Source of the DNA: Bergeyella cardium
Lineage (GTDB): Bacteria > Bacteroidota > Bacteroidia > Flavobacteriales > Weeksellaceae
Assembly: GCF_003614945.1 (NCBI RefSeq)
Contig: NZ_QYCZ01000001.1
Location: 514,001 to 578,000, forward strand
Direction of reading: 5' to 3'
Length of the DNA: 64,000 nucleotides
In this document: positions 7,517-15,565 of the stretch, in pieces
Layout of the letters: every line of letters starts with the position of its first letter
Position numbering within the stretch: position 1 is the first letter of the stretch
Notes under the pieces: generated by a model
Told to the model about the DNA's origin: nothing
The model's database searches: none
The model's input: only the letters and a program-made list of their open reading frames with translations
Made by a program: the position numbers and the translations under genes

Positions 7517-8368
7517 TTAATAATCCTGTGGATTGTCTAATGAAAGCTGCTCAAGAGCTTTTGCAAGCTGTTCATCGTTCGGAGTTTTTCCGTGCCAAGC
7601 GTTGGTTCCCATCATAAAATCTACCCCAGCGCCCATCTCTGTATGTAGTACGATGGCGATAGGCTTTCCTTTTCCTGTGAGCTGTTTTGCTTTTTCCAGA
7701 ATTGAGATTACAGCTTCTATATCATTACCGCTTTTCTCCTCCAAAACTTCCCAGCCGAAAGCTTTCAACTTCTCTGGAAGGTTGCCAAGAGAGAGTACTT
7801 TATCCACATCTCCGTCGATTTGTCGGTTGTTGTAGTCTATCGTAGCGATGAGGTTATCCACCCTGTTATGAGCGGCAAACATCAATGCCTCCCAGATTTG
7901 TCCTTCCTGTAGCTCGCCATCGCCGTGCAGCGTATATACAAGGTGTTGGTCATTATTCAGCTTTTTTCCGAGTGCAGCACCTATGGCTACCGAAAGCCCC
8001 TGACCGAGCGAACCAGATGCTACCCTTACGCCAGGCAAGTGGTCGTGAGTCGTAGGGTGCCCTTGCAGGCGGGTGTTTAGCTTTCTAAATGTCGCGAGCT
8101 CTTCTACTGGGAAGAAGCCCCTCCTCGCTAAAGTGGAGTAGAGCACAGGAGAGATATGCCCATTTGAGAGGAAGAACAGGTCTTCATTTCTCCCCTCCAT
8201 AGAGAAAGGCAGTTTGTAATCCATCACCTGATGATAGAGGGCAAGGAAAAACTCTACACAGCCGAGACTACCACCAGGGTGGCCAGAACTTACGGCGTGT
8301 ACCATTCTCAAAATGTCCCTTCTTGTTTGTGTTGCGAGCGTTTTAAGCTCTTGAATAGATGTGTTCAT
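7517..8368 (-). CDS. Transketolase, N-terminal subunit
   Basis: A 283-residue thiamine-diphosphate-binding half of transketolase. SSGHPGGSLGCVEF (residues 27-40) carries the conserved histidine, and HGDGELQEGQIWEA followed by YNNRQIDG (about 149-186) is the GDG...N cofactor and magnesium motif. It is the first gene of the transketolase pair. A near-consensus -7 box (TACCTTCG, 8393-8400, one mismatch) lies 24 nt upstream. Confidence 0.93.
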   Translation of the reverse strand: MNTSIQELKTLATQTRRDILRMVHAVSSGHPGGSLGCVEFFLALYHQVMDYKLPFSMEGRNEDLFFLSNGHISPVLYSTLARRGFFPVEELATFRKLNTRLQGHPTTHDHLPGVRVASGSLGQGLSVAIGAALGKKLNNDQHLVYTLHGDGELQEGQIWEALMFAAHNRVDNLIATIDYNNRQIDGDVDKVLSLGNLPEKLKAFGWEVLEEKSGNDIEAVISILEKAKQLTGKGKPIAIVLHTEMGAGVDFMMGTNAWHGKTPNDEQLAKALEQLSLDNPQDY

Positions 8369-8536
8369 TATCCATTAGATTTATACGCCTGCGAAGGTAC
8401 GATTTTATTTCCTTTTTGAGATACTTGTTAGTACGAAGTCATTTAGCAATAATTGTCTCCCTGGCTATGGACTCATTATCCCACACTATGTAACGAAATG
8501 AGGGTGTTGGGCGTCTAATAGCATTAAAATTTTAAA

Positions 8537-9853
8537 ATGAAAAGATACATTGCTTTGGTATTAGGGTTAGCGTCTGGGGTATTGGTGGCTCAGAAGAGGT
8601 GGTCGTTAGAGGACTGCATACGATATGCGGAGGAGCATAATTTGGAGATTAGATATGCCCAGAAGAATAGTGATATACAGCAGAAGAATTTTGATATGGC
8701 AAGGAGAGAAGGCTTGCCAAGTGTAGCAGGCTCGGTGGGGAATGACTTCAACTTTGGGCAGAGCCAAGATGTCTTCGGAAATAATCATTCGAATAATAGT
8801 TTTAATAACAGCGCCAATCTCAGGGCGAGCATCAGCGTGTATAACCACAGCAGGCTGAACAAGCAGATACAGAAATCGGGCTACGAGGTGGAAGCCAGCA
8901 GGTATGACCTTGAAAAAACCAAGAACGATATCTATGTGAGAATCGCTAAGCAGTACCTCACCGTATTGCTGAACAGGGAGGTGGAGCTCATCAATAAGAG
9001 TTCGTATGAAAATGCAGCGAAACTCTTGGAAAGAGCCGAGAAAACCACTGCGGCGGGGACTACGGCATACACCGTTTTGGCGGAAGCAAAAGCAGCGGTG
9101 GCAAGGGAGTTTCAGAACCTGAAAACAGCGGAAATCAATACCCATAATGCGCTTTTTGACCTGGCGATGCTCCTCCAAATAGAGGATTATAAGAGCTTTG
9201 ATGTGGCGGAAAACCCCGTATTGGATATCCCAGAGCGGAATGCCCCTATCTCCGAAGAAAAACTAATGGAAATCTATAATAGCCGACCAGAAATCAAGAG
9301 TGCAGAGGCAAAAATTAGGGCTTCTGAGAAGCAAACCGAGATTGCCAAAACGGCTTTTTATCCGAGTATAAGCGCAAGCGCAGGGGTGGGAACTTTCTAC
9401 TTCCGAGCATTGAACAGCGATGAGAATAAATCATTCTCCCAGCAGTATAAGGATAATTTCGGTCAGCAGCTCGGTGTTTCTGCCACGATTCCGATTTTCA
9501 ACAAAGGGATTACCAAGCTACAAGTAGAGCAAGCGAAGCTCAGCGAAGAGCTCGCAAAAACCAACCTCCAACAGCAGAAACAGGAGGTGCTGCAAAATGT
9601 ACAGCGAGCAGAATATACCGCACAGAGCAATTATGAAATCTACATCTCTGCCGTAGAAGCGGAGAAGTCGGCAGAGCTGGCACTTGATTTTGCCGAGAAG
9701 AGCTATGAGGCAGGGCGCACCACCATCTATGATGTGAATATCGCGAGGAATAATTATGCGAATGCACAAGGCTCGGTGGCACAAGCGAAGTTTAATTATA
9801 TCTTCCAGCTCAAGCTTTTGGACTTCTATGCTGGCTTACCGTTTAGCCTTTAA
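8537..9853 (+). CDS. TolC-family outer-membrane channel
   Basis: A 438-residue protein with a signal peptide (MKRYIALVLGLASGVLVAQ) and the two-fold alpha-helical repeat of TolC-type efflux channels. Typical features are WSLEDCIRYAEEHNLEI at the start, LNREVELINKSSYENAAKLL, RPEIKSAEAKIRASEKQ and, near the end, AEKSYEAGRTTIYDVNIARN. It should form an outer-membrane duct for a tripartite efflux or secretion system. No HlyD-type adaptor or inner-membrane pump lies next to it, so its partner is encoded elsewhere. Confidence 0.9.
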   Translation: MKRYIALVLGLASGVLVAQKRWSLEDCIRYAEEHNLEIRYAQKNSDIQQKNFDMARREGLPSVAGSVGNDFNFGQSQDVFGNNHSNNSFNNSANLRASISVYNHSRLNKQIQKSGYEVEASRYDLEKTKNDIYVRIAKQYLTVLLNREVELINKSSYENAAKLLERAEKTTAAGTTAYTVLAEAKAAVAREFQNLKTAEINTHNALFDLAMLLQIEDYKSFDVAENPVLDIPERNAPISEEKLMEIYNSRPEIKSAEAKIRASEKQTEIAKTAFYPSISASAGVGTFYFRALNSDENKSFSQQYKDNFGQQLGVSATIPIFNKGITKLQVEQAKLSEELAKTNLQQQKQEVLQNVQRAEYTAQSNYEIYISAVEAEKSAELALDFAEKSYEAGRTTIYDVNIARNNYANAQGSVAQAKFNYIFQLKLLDFYAGLPFSL

Positions 9854-9866
9854 TGGGGCTTAGTAT

Positions 9867-9874
9867 TATCTTTG
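9867..9874 (+). promoter_or_regulatory. -7 promoter box for the SprT-like gene
   Basis: TATCTTTG on the plus strand. It overlaps a possible TTG start at 9872, which would be upstream of the RNA start; the GTG at 9887 is therefore the better start codon. Confidence 0.55.
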
Positions 9875-9886
9875 CCGAAAAAAAGA

Positions 9887-10489
9887 GTGTCTATAAACCT
9901 ATTGCCGAAATTTTTACCAGAACACACGCTCCCTTACCTTAAAAAGTGGTTTGGGAGCTATCGTATTCATATACACATTACCCGAGACAGGCATTCTAAG
10001 CTGGGAGATTATATAAAACTCCCCAATGATAGCCATAAGATTACGCTTAATTCTACCCTCAAGCCTGAGTTGTTCTTCTTTGTGCTTACTCACGAGCTGG
10101 CACATCTCCTCGCCTTTGAAAAATTCGGAAGGAGGATACCCCCACACGGTAAAGAGTGGAAGCTCACCTTTGGAAATATGATATTGGAAAGCCTGCCCGT
10201 ATACAAAGAGGAAGCAAGACCTCTGCTGATAAAGTTTTCCAAATCTCCGAAAGCGAATTTTATGGCAAGTGAAGATTTGGTGAGGTACTTCCGCCCAGAA
10301 CCCGAGACTACAGATGGCGTCTATATAGAAAATCTCGCGATGGGAGAGGAGTTTATCTACCGAAAGCAGGTGTATAAGCTCATAGAAAAGCGGAAAAAAA
10401 ATTATCTTTGCCAGAATTTAAGTACGGATAAGAAGTATATATTTAAATCCGTTACTCTTGTACAAAGAAAAAAACAAAATGGAGAATAA
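9887..10489 (+). CDS. SprT-like zinc metalloprotein
   Basis: A 200-residue protein of the SprT-like domain family. The zinc-binding motif is HELAH (residues 69-73) with a further histidine in PPHGKEW (residue 87), the HExxH plus downstream His layout of SprT/Spartan proteases. The GTG start gives MSINLLPKFLPEHTLPYLKK; it is chosen because the alternative TTG lies inside the -7 promoter box. Family members outside eukaryotes are poorly characterised; protease activity is inferred only. Its last codons overlap the start of the next gene by 11 nt, so the two are translationally coupled. Confidence 0.82.
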   Translation: MSINLLPKFLPEHTLPYLKKWFGSYRIHIHITRDRHSKLGDYIKLPNDSHKITLNSTLKPELFFFVLTHELAHLLAFEKFGRRIPPHGKEWKLTFGNMILESLPVYKEEARPLLIKFSKSPKANFMASEDLVRYFRPEPETTDGVYIENLAMGEEFIYRKQVYKLIEKRKKNYLCQNLSTDKKYIFKSVTLVQRKKQNGE

Positions 10490-11546
10490 TAATAAGTATT
10501 GTATTATAATGGCAGGAGGTATAGGTAGCCGTTTCTGGCCGCTGAGTACCCAAGAGTTTCCAAAGCAGTTTTTGGATATATTAGGCACAGGAAATACGAT
10601 GATTCAGCAGACTTATCAAAGGATTTCTAAAATAATCCCTGCCGAAAATATCTTCGTAATAACCAATAGAGACTATATAGAAGTGTGTAAAGAGCAGCTG
10701 CCAGAGGTGCTACCAGAAAATATCGTAGGCGAGCCGATGATGAAGAATACCGCAGCCTGCAATCTCTATATGGTGAATAAAATAAGCCATAAAAACCCCG
10801 ATGCAAATATTGTAGTTCTCCCCGCTGATCACTTAATATTAAACGAAAACCGTTTTCAGCAGAAGATTAATATGGCACTTCAGCTGGCATCGGAAAACGA
10901 ATACCTCATTACATTGGGGATTACCCCTACACGCCCCGACACAGGCTATGGATATATTCAGTATCTGCCTACCGAGAAGGCAGACTATTATAAAGTAAAG
11001 ACCTTTACAGAAAAACCCGATTTGGAAATAGCAAAATCTTTCCTTGAAAGTGGAGATTTCCTTTGGAATGCAGGGATTTTTATCTGGAATGCTAAGGTTA
11101 TTCTGAAATCATTCAGTAAATATCTGCCAGAAATGCTTCATCAGTTTAATTCCTGTGAGTACAATAGCTCTGAAGAGAATTCTTGCATTGATATTATTTA
11201 TCCGAAGGTTACAAAAATATCAATAGACAATGCCATCCTTGAAAAAGCAGATAATGTTTATGTAATCCCAGCAGATTTAGGCTGGAGTGACTTAGGAACT
11301 TGGACTTCCGTATACGAACACACAGAGAAAGATGGAGAAAATAATTCGGTAAATCATAATACTAAAGTCTATAATGCTTCTGGGAATATTGTAAGGCTTG
11401 GCAGTAAAAATAAAAAGGCGATTATAGATGGTCTAAAGGACTATATTGTAATAGATACAGAAGAAGCCCTCCTTATCTGCCCCCGTAAGAATGACCAACT
11501 GATAAAGAATTATGTAAACGATTTATACTCTACCAATAAACAGTAG
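10479..11546 (+). CDS. manC: Mannose-1-phosphate guanylyltransferase
   Basis: Makes GDP-mannose from mannose-1-phosphate and GTP for surface polysaccharides. The 355-residue protein has the nucleotidyltransferase signature MAGGIGSRFWPLS (residues 11-23) with PKQFLDI after it, NTAACN and VLPADHLI of the sugar-nucleotide site, FTEKPD, FLWNAGIFIW, and PADLGWSDLGTW. The C-terminal isomerase domain of bifunctional enzymes is absent. The start at 10479 (MENNNKYCIIMAGG) is the best fit; a slightly longer reading is possible. Confidence 0.92.
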   Translation: MENNNKYCIIMAGGIGSRFWPLSTQEFPKQFLDILGTGNTMIQQTYQRISKIIPAENIFVITNRDYIEVCKEQLPEVLPENIVGEPMMKNTAACNLYMVNKISHKNPDANIVVLPADHLILNENRFQQKINMALQLASENEYLITLGITPTRPDTGYGYIQYLPTEKADYYKVKTFTEKPDLEIAKSFLESGDFLWNAGIFIWNAKVILKSFSKYLPEMLHQFNSCEYNSSEENSCIDIIYPKVTKISIDNAILEKADNVYVIPADLGWSDLGTWTSVYEHTEKDGENNSVNHNTKVYNASGNIVRLGSKNKKAIIDGLKDYIVIDTEEALLICPRKNDQLIKNYVNDLYSTNKQ

Positions 11547-11639
11547 GAAGTTTAGAGTTTGGGCTTTGCCTGTGCAAAGAGGGAAGGTAAAAACCTTTAA
11601 AATTTCGTATAAAATTTTTCGTTTATCAGAAAAAATATA

Positions 11640-11647
11640 TACATTTG
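11640..11647 (+). promoter_or_regulatory. -7 promoter box for tRNA-Cys
   Basis: TACATTTG ends 14 nt before the first base of the tRNA, leaving a 5' leader of about 9 nt. Confidence 0.6.
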
Positions 11648-11661
11648 CAACCACTAAACAA

Positions 11662-11732
11662 GGTACTTTGGCCGAGTGGCTAGGCAGTGGTCTGCAACAC
11701 CATCTACAGCGGTTCGAATCCGCTAGGTACCT
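11662..11732 (+). tRNA. tRNA-Cys (anticodon GCA)
   Basis: A 71-nt cloverleaf. The acceptor GGTACTT pairs with AGGTACC, the anticodon loop is CTGCAAC with anticodon GCA, and the T arm is AGCGG-TTCGAAT-CCGCT. The discriminator base is T, the identity base for cysteine tRNA. CCA is not encoded. A perfect terminator follows immediately. Confidence 0.95.
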
Positions 11733-11734
11733 CA

Positions 11735-11768
11735 AAAAAGAGACTTAAAATATTTTAAGTCTCTTTTT
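11735..11768 (+). terminator. Terminator after tRNA-Cys
   Basis: A perfect 34-bp inverted repeat whose half is AAAAAGAGACTTAAAAT, ending in five Ts. It is placed 3 nt after the tRNA. Confidence 0.85.
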
Positions 11769-11865
11769 GTTTTAGTGCTTCATATAATTTGTAGAATATT
11801 CATCTCTATTCTCAGGGCTTGCAAAAAGGATTTAAGTTTTGAGGTTTAAAATAATCATCTCCATA

Positions 11866-11895
11866 AAAAGACTACTGAACAGAATTAATCAGTAG
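11866..11895 (-). terminator. Terminator after the ferredoxin gene
   Basis: On the minus strand CTACTGA, a 10-nt loop and TCAGTAG are followed by CTTTTT. It lies 60 nt after the ferredoxin stop codon. The stem is only 7 bp, so strength is uncertain. Confidence 0.45.
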
Positions 11896-11955
11896 CCAAT
11901 TTGAAATATAAAAACTGCTCCATAAGATAGCTAACAGCCAATTGCTATAAGCCAT

Positions 11956-12288
11956 CTATGGATAAGGAGCAAGGGTTACCTCTAAGCCTTCGAGGTTTTC
12001 AGTGATTGGAATCTGGCACCCCAATCGGGAATTTGACTGGGTATGATACGCCTCAGCAAGCATTGCATCTTCCTCTGCTTCCATTGGGGCGAGGAGTTCC
12101 TCTCCTTTCTCTACATAAACCTGGCAGGAAGCACACATCGCCATACCTCCACAGTTACCAATAGTACCGTCTTCAGCAATGGCATAGGCACGCATAACCT
12201 CCATAAGGCTCATAGACATATCCGTAGGTGCAGCAATCTCGTGCACTACACCGTCCCTATCTTTTATTTTAATATTTACATCACTCAT
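11956..12288 (-). CDS. [2Fe-2S] ferredoxin, adrenodoxin type
   Basis: A 110-residue electron carrier. The cluster ligands are Cys46, Cys52, Cys55 and Cys91 in GNCGGMAMCASCQVYV and SRLGCQIP, a C-x5-C-x2-C spacing plus one distal Cys that defines the adrenodoxin/ISC ferredoxin type. It lies 9 nt after the gene for a ferredoxin-NADP reductase-like flavoprotein, so the pair probably forms an NADPH-driven electron supply for an unknown acceptor. Confidence 0.92.
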   Translation of the reverse strand: MSDVNIKIKDRDGVVHEIAAPTDMSMSLMEVMRAYAIAEDGTIGNCGGMAMCASCQVYVEKGEELLAPMEAEEDAMLAEAYHTQSNSRLGCQIPITENLEGLEVTLAPYP

Positions 12289-12297
12289 TTTGCTGTA

Positions 12298-13353
12298 TTA
12301 ATCTATCTTTTTTACCACTGCTTTTTCGGCTTCCTTACGGCTGCCATCAAAGCCATCTACCCCACTTACGGTAGTGTATTTAAGGACATATTTCTTACCT
12401 GGGTTTAGCCTGTTATATACGGACTGGCACATCAGTGTAGCTTCGTGGAAACCACAGAGAATGAGCTTGAGCTTGCCTGGGTAGGTATTGATATCACCTA
12501 TGGCATAGACTCCGTCTATATTGGTTTGATAGTCGAGTGAATTATCTACTTTAATGGCATTTTTCTCTATTTCTAAGCCCCAGTTGGCCAATTCGCCGAG
12601 CTTAGGAGTAAGCCCAAAGAGCGGGATGAAATAATCGGTCTCCAAGTCGAAAGCCTCCTCGCCTTCTTTCTGTACGGTGATTGCCTGTACGCGCCCCTCA
12701 CCCTTTACGGCAGTAACTTCAGCAGGGGTAATCAGATTAATCTTACCTTGATTTTTAAGCTCCTGAACTTTTTCAACAGAGTCTAATGCTCCGCGAAATT
12801 CATTTCTCCTGTGGATAAGGGTTACTTCTTTCGCTACATTTGAAAGGAAGATGCTCCAGTCCAAAGCAGAGTCTCCACCACCCGCAATAACGATTTTTTT
12901 ATCTCTGAAAAGCTCCGGATCTTTTACGAAATATTCTATGCCTTTTTCTTCGTAATCTGCTACATTATCAAACTCGGGTTTTCTCGGTTCAAAAGTTCCA
13001 AGTCCGCCCGCAATAGCCACTGCTTTTGCGCGGTGAACAGTCCCTTTATTTGTAACTACCTCAAACCACTCTTCATCTACCTTTGTAAGAGAAACGGCAG
13101 TCTCAGAAAGGGTGAAACCTGGCTCAAACTGCTTAATTTGCTCCATTAGATTATCGATAAGCTCACCTGCACCCACTGATGGATAGCCTGGAATATCAAA
13201 AATAGGCTTCTTAGGATATAACTCTGCAAGCTGACCACCTGGCTGAGGAAGAGCATCTATTATATGGCATTTTATTTTGAGTAAGCCTGCTTCAAAAACA
13301 GTAAAAAGTCCCGTAGGACCTGCTCCAATTATAAGTAAATCTGTTGTAATCAT
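12298..13353 (-). CDS. Ferredoxin-NADP+ reductase, thioredoxin-reductase-like
   Basis: A 351-residue FAD/NAD(P) flavoprotein with two dinucleotide-binding motifs: LLIIGAGPTGLFTVFEAG (FAD, N-terminus) and IVIAGGGDSALDWSIFLS (NADPH, middle). IDGVYAIGDINTYPGKLKL is the C-terminal FAD site. The CxxC redox pair of thioredoxin reductase is absent, which with the length and the adjacent ferredoxin gene points to a TrxR-like ferredoxin reductase. It is first in the two-gene operon. Confidence 0.88.
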   Translation of the reverse strand: MITTDLLIIGAGPTGLFTVFEAGLLKIKCHIIDALPQPGGQLAELYPKKPIFDIPGYPSVGAGELIDNLMEQIKQFEPGFTLSETAVSLTKVDEEWFEVVTNKGTVHRAKAVAIAGGLGTFEPRKPEFDNVADYEEKGIEYFVKDPELFRDKKIVIAGGGDSALDWSIFLSNVAKEVTLIHRRNEFRGALDSVEKVQELKNQGKINLITPAEVTAVKGEGRVQAITVQKEGEEAFDLETDYFIPLFGLTPKLGELANWGLEIEKNAIKVDNSLDYQTNIDGVYAIGDINTYPGKLKLILCGFHEATLMCQSVYNRLNPGKKYVLKYTTVSGVDGFDGSRKEAEKAVVKKID

Positions 13354-13386
13354 AGAAAAATCTTTTAGAGATTAAAAAATTGAATG

Positions 13387-13394
13387 CAAATTTA
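13387..13394 (-). promoter_or_regulatory. -7 promoter box for the reductase-ferredoxin operon
   Basis: TAAATTTG on the minus strand, 33 nt before the ATG at 13353. The divergent gene's box lies at 13434-13441, so both promoters share a region of about 60 nt. Confidence 0.5.
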
Positions 13395-13433
13395 TAAAAT
13401 ATATTGTAATTTCGCTTGCAAATAAAATGGCAG

Positions 13434-13441
13434 TATTTTTG
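13434..13441 (+). promoter_or_regulatory. -7 promoter box for the DUF3108 gene
   Basis: TATTTTTG on the plus strand, 13 nt before the ATG at 13455. It rules out the upstream in-frame ATG at 13416, which would precede the RNA start. Confidence 0.5.
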
Positions 13442-13454
13442 TAAAAACTGGCGA

Positions 13455-14234
13455 ATGAAAAAAATCATATTACTCATACTTCTAAGTATTTCAAGTCTTT
13501 CAATAGCTCAGAAATTTGACAATATCCAATCTGGAGAAGTCCTGTCTTACAGAATTCATTACGGTATATTCACTGCGGGTACAGCTACCCTCTCTGCAAA
13601 TATTAAAACCTATAATAATAAACCTCATCTCTATGTAAAAGGTGTAGGCAGAAGTTCGGGAGCAGTGCGCGCTTTCTTTAAAGTAGATGACCTCTATGAA
13701 AGCTATGTAAGTACCTCCACAGGATTGCCGAGTTTCTATGTACGAAATGTAAGCGAAGGGAGCTATAAGCAGCATTTGCAGGCAAGTTTTAACCACGCGA
13801 ATAATACATTAGTCCTCACCGATAAAATAAATACGGATAACCCTCCCCGCACCATAAAGACAACTGCAGGAATACAGGATATGCTCTCTGCCTTTTATCA
13901 TCTGAGGAGTCTCAGTCCAGAGCAGTTAAAAGTAGGAGATGTTATTAACCTTAATGTCTGGATAGATGATGAGTCTTTCCCTTTCAGGCTAAAAGTAGTA
14001 GGTGTGGAAAACATTAAAACCAAATTTGGAAGGGTAAATTGCCTTAAAATAATACCTTCGGTGATGAGTGGAAGAGTCTTTAAAGATAAAGAAGGGGTTT
14101 CATTATGGGTAACGAATGATAGCAACCACATCCCTATCGCAATACAGGCTCAATTGGTTGTAGGCTCTATAAAGGCTGATTTGGTGGATTATAAAAATAT
14201 AATACATCCTATTGATTTCAAAACTAAAAAATAA
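13455..14234 (+). CDS. DUF3108 domain protein, exported
   Basis: A 259-residue protein with a signal peptide (MKKIILLILLSISSLSIAQ) and a DUF3108 domain. Recognisable parts are GEVLSYRIHYGIFTAGTA, GAVRAFFKVDDLYESYVS and, near the C-terminus, RVFKDKEGVSLWVTNDSN and IPIAIQAQLVVGSIKADL, the pattern of this periplasmic family. It is thought to be a lipocalin-like or beta-barrel-fold protein; the function is unknown. It lies 18 nt before a GT2 glycosyltransferase gene, so the two are likely co-transcribed and may share a cell-envelope job. Confidence 0.8.
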   Translation: MKKIILLILLSISSLSIAQKFDNIQSGEVLSYRIHYGIFTAGTATLSANIKTYNNKPHLYVKGVGRSSGAVRAFFKVDDLYESYVSTSTGLPSFYVRNVSEGSYKQHLQASFNHANNTLVLTDKINTDNPPRTIKTTAGIQDMLSAFYHLRSLSPEQLKVGDVINLNVWIDDESFPFRLKVVGVENIKTKFGRVNCLKIIPSVMSGRVFKDKEGVSLWVTNDSNHIPIAIQAQLVVGSIKADLVDYKNIIHPIDFKTKK

Positions 14235-14252
14235 AAACGCCACTCCAAAACG

Positions 14253-15206
14253 ATGAATATCTCAATATTAATCCCGCTATTTAACGAAGAAGAATCATTA
14301 GAAGAGCTTTTTTATCGTATAGATAAAGTCTGCAAGGAGCATCAATACACCTATGAAGTTTGGTTTATAGACGATGGCAGTACCGACCACTCCTGGTCTA
14401 TCATTGAAAATCTCAAAATACAAAACCCACAGATACACGGTATAAAATTCTCTCAGAATTATGGTAAATCTCAAGCACTAAATGCCGCATTTGCCAAAGC
14501 AAAAGGAGAAGTTGTCATCACTATGGATGCCGATTTGCAAGACTTCCCAGAAGAAATCCCTGAGCTTTATAATATGGTGGTAAAAGACAATTACGATATC
14601 GTCTCTGGATGGAAAAAAAAACGCTACGATAATGTAATGACAAAAAACCTGCCCTCCAAGCTCTTCAATGCTGCTGCAAGGAGAGTCTCTGGGGTTTATC
14701 TGCACGACTTCAATTGCGGACTAAAAGCCTACAAAAAGCAAGTGATAAAATCCATAGATGTATATGGAGATATGCACAGATACATACCCGTACTTGCCGC
14801 CAATGCAGGCTTCCGAAAGATTACCGAAAAAGCAGTACAGCATCAGGCTCGCCCTTATGGAGTTTCAAAATTTGGAACAGAGCGGTTTATCAGGGGCTTT
14901 TTAGATTTGATCACCCTATGGTTTGTGAGCCGCTTTGGCAGGCGACCAATGCATTTCTTTGGGGCAGTAGGTACCCTTATGTTTATTATAGGATTTCTCT
15001 CTGCTCTTTGGCTCGGAGCCTCCAAACTAATCGATGTTTATATCCACAAAATATACGGAAACTTAATCGCCAACAACCCTTGGTTTTTCATTGCTCTTAC
15101 AATGATGATTTTGGGGACGCTACTTTTCGTTTCTGGATTTCTCGGTGAGCTTATTATCCGAACCAACAGGGAGCACAAGAACTACCACATAGAAGAAGAG
15201 ATTTAA
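14253..15206 (+). CDS. GT2 glycosyltransferase with C-terminal membrane helices
   Basis: A 317-residue GT-A-fold enzyme of the dolichol-phosphate-mannose-synthase-like group. The nucleotide region is ISILIPLFNEEESLEELF with IDDGSTDHSW; the metal-binding DxD is DADLQD (92-97); QHQARPYGVSKFGTERFI follows. Two transmembrane segments lie at about 233-258 and 273-300. Such enzymes move a sugar from a nucleotide donor to a polyprenyl phosphate on the inner membrane. The sugar cannot be predicted. Confidence 0.88.
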   Translation: MNISILIPLFNEEESLEELFYRIDKVCKEHQYTYEVWFIDDGSTDHSWSIIENLKIQNPQIHGIKFSQNYGKSQALNAAFAKAKGEVVITMDADLQDFPEEIPELYNMVVKDNYDIVSGWKKKRYDNVMTKNLPSKLFNAAARRVSGVYLHDFNCGLKAYKKQVIKSIDVYGDMHRYIPVLAANAGFRKITEKAVQHQARPYGVSKFGTERFIRGFLDLITLWFVSRFGRRPMHFFGAVGTLMFIIGFLSALWLGASKLIDVYIHKIYGNLIANNPWFFIALTMMILGTLLFVSGFLGELIIRTNREHKNYHIEEEI

Positions 15207-15420
15207 TTTTTAGGTATTGTTAGCTACATACATTTTTATAATTTAGCGGGATGAACTGTACTAAATGTTAATCATCAAGATTAAACCGAGTTTTGGGGGA
15301 GAGCGGTGGAGAGATAAATATTTTTTGCAGTGATTATTGGAAATGTCAGAGGTAATTTGCAGTGAAAAACCTATAGAATCAAAATACAATAGAGATATAT
15401 AATAGTAGAATAAGGTATTA

Positions 15421-15495
15421 TTTGGCAAGAATTAAGTGAAAAGGAAAAATCTCCTCAAAGTCAAAAATGATAGTAGAAAGTTCTTTGAAACTTTT
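15421..15495 (+). repeat. Dispersed AT-rich repeat, copy B
   Basis: Matches 891-967 in inverted orientation. A 25-bp core at 15455-15479 has one mismatch. Weaker similarity extends leftwards to about 15375 (ATCAAAATA and AGAGATATA segments). It lies in the 359-bp gap before the DUF4876 lipoprotein gene; nothing else is recognisable in that gap except a near-consensus -7 box (TAACTTTA). Confidence 0.55.
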
Positions 15496-15565
15496 GTTTT
15501 TAAAGCTAAATAACGAATTGAGTATGATAATTTAACAATAACTTTAATTTTAATATTTCAATAAC

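Noticed and set aside
6540-8368. Transketolase broken by a frameshift
   Set aside because: Both halves have proper starts and stops, a 29-nt gap and family-typical lengths; this is the known two-subunit form.
891-15495. Complete insertion sequence bounded by the two inverted copies
   Set aside because: The interval holds normal housekeeping genes and no transposase; the copies are too diverged to be the ends of one recent element.
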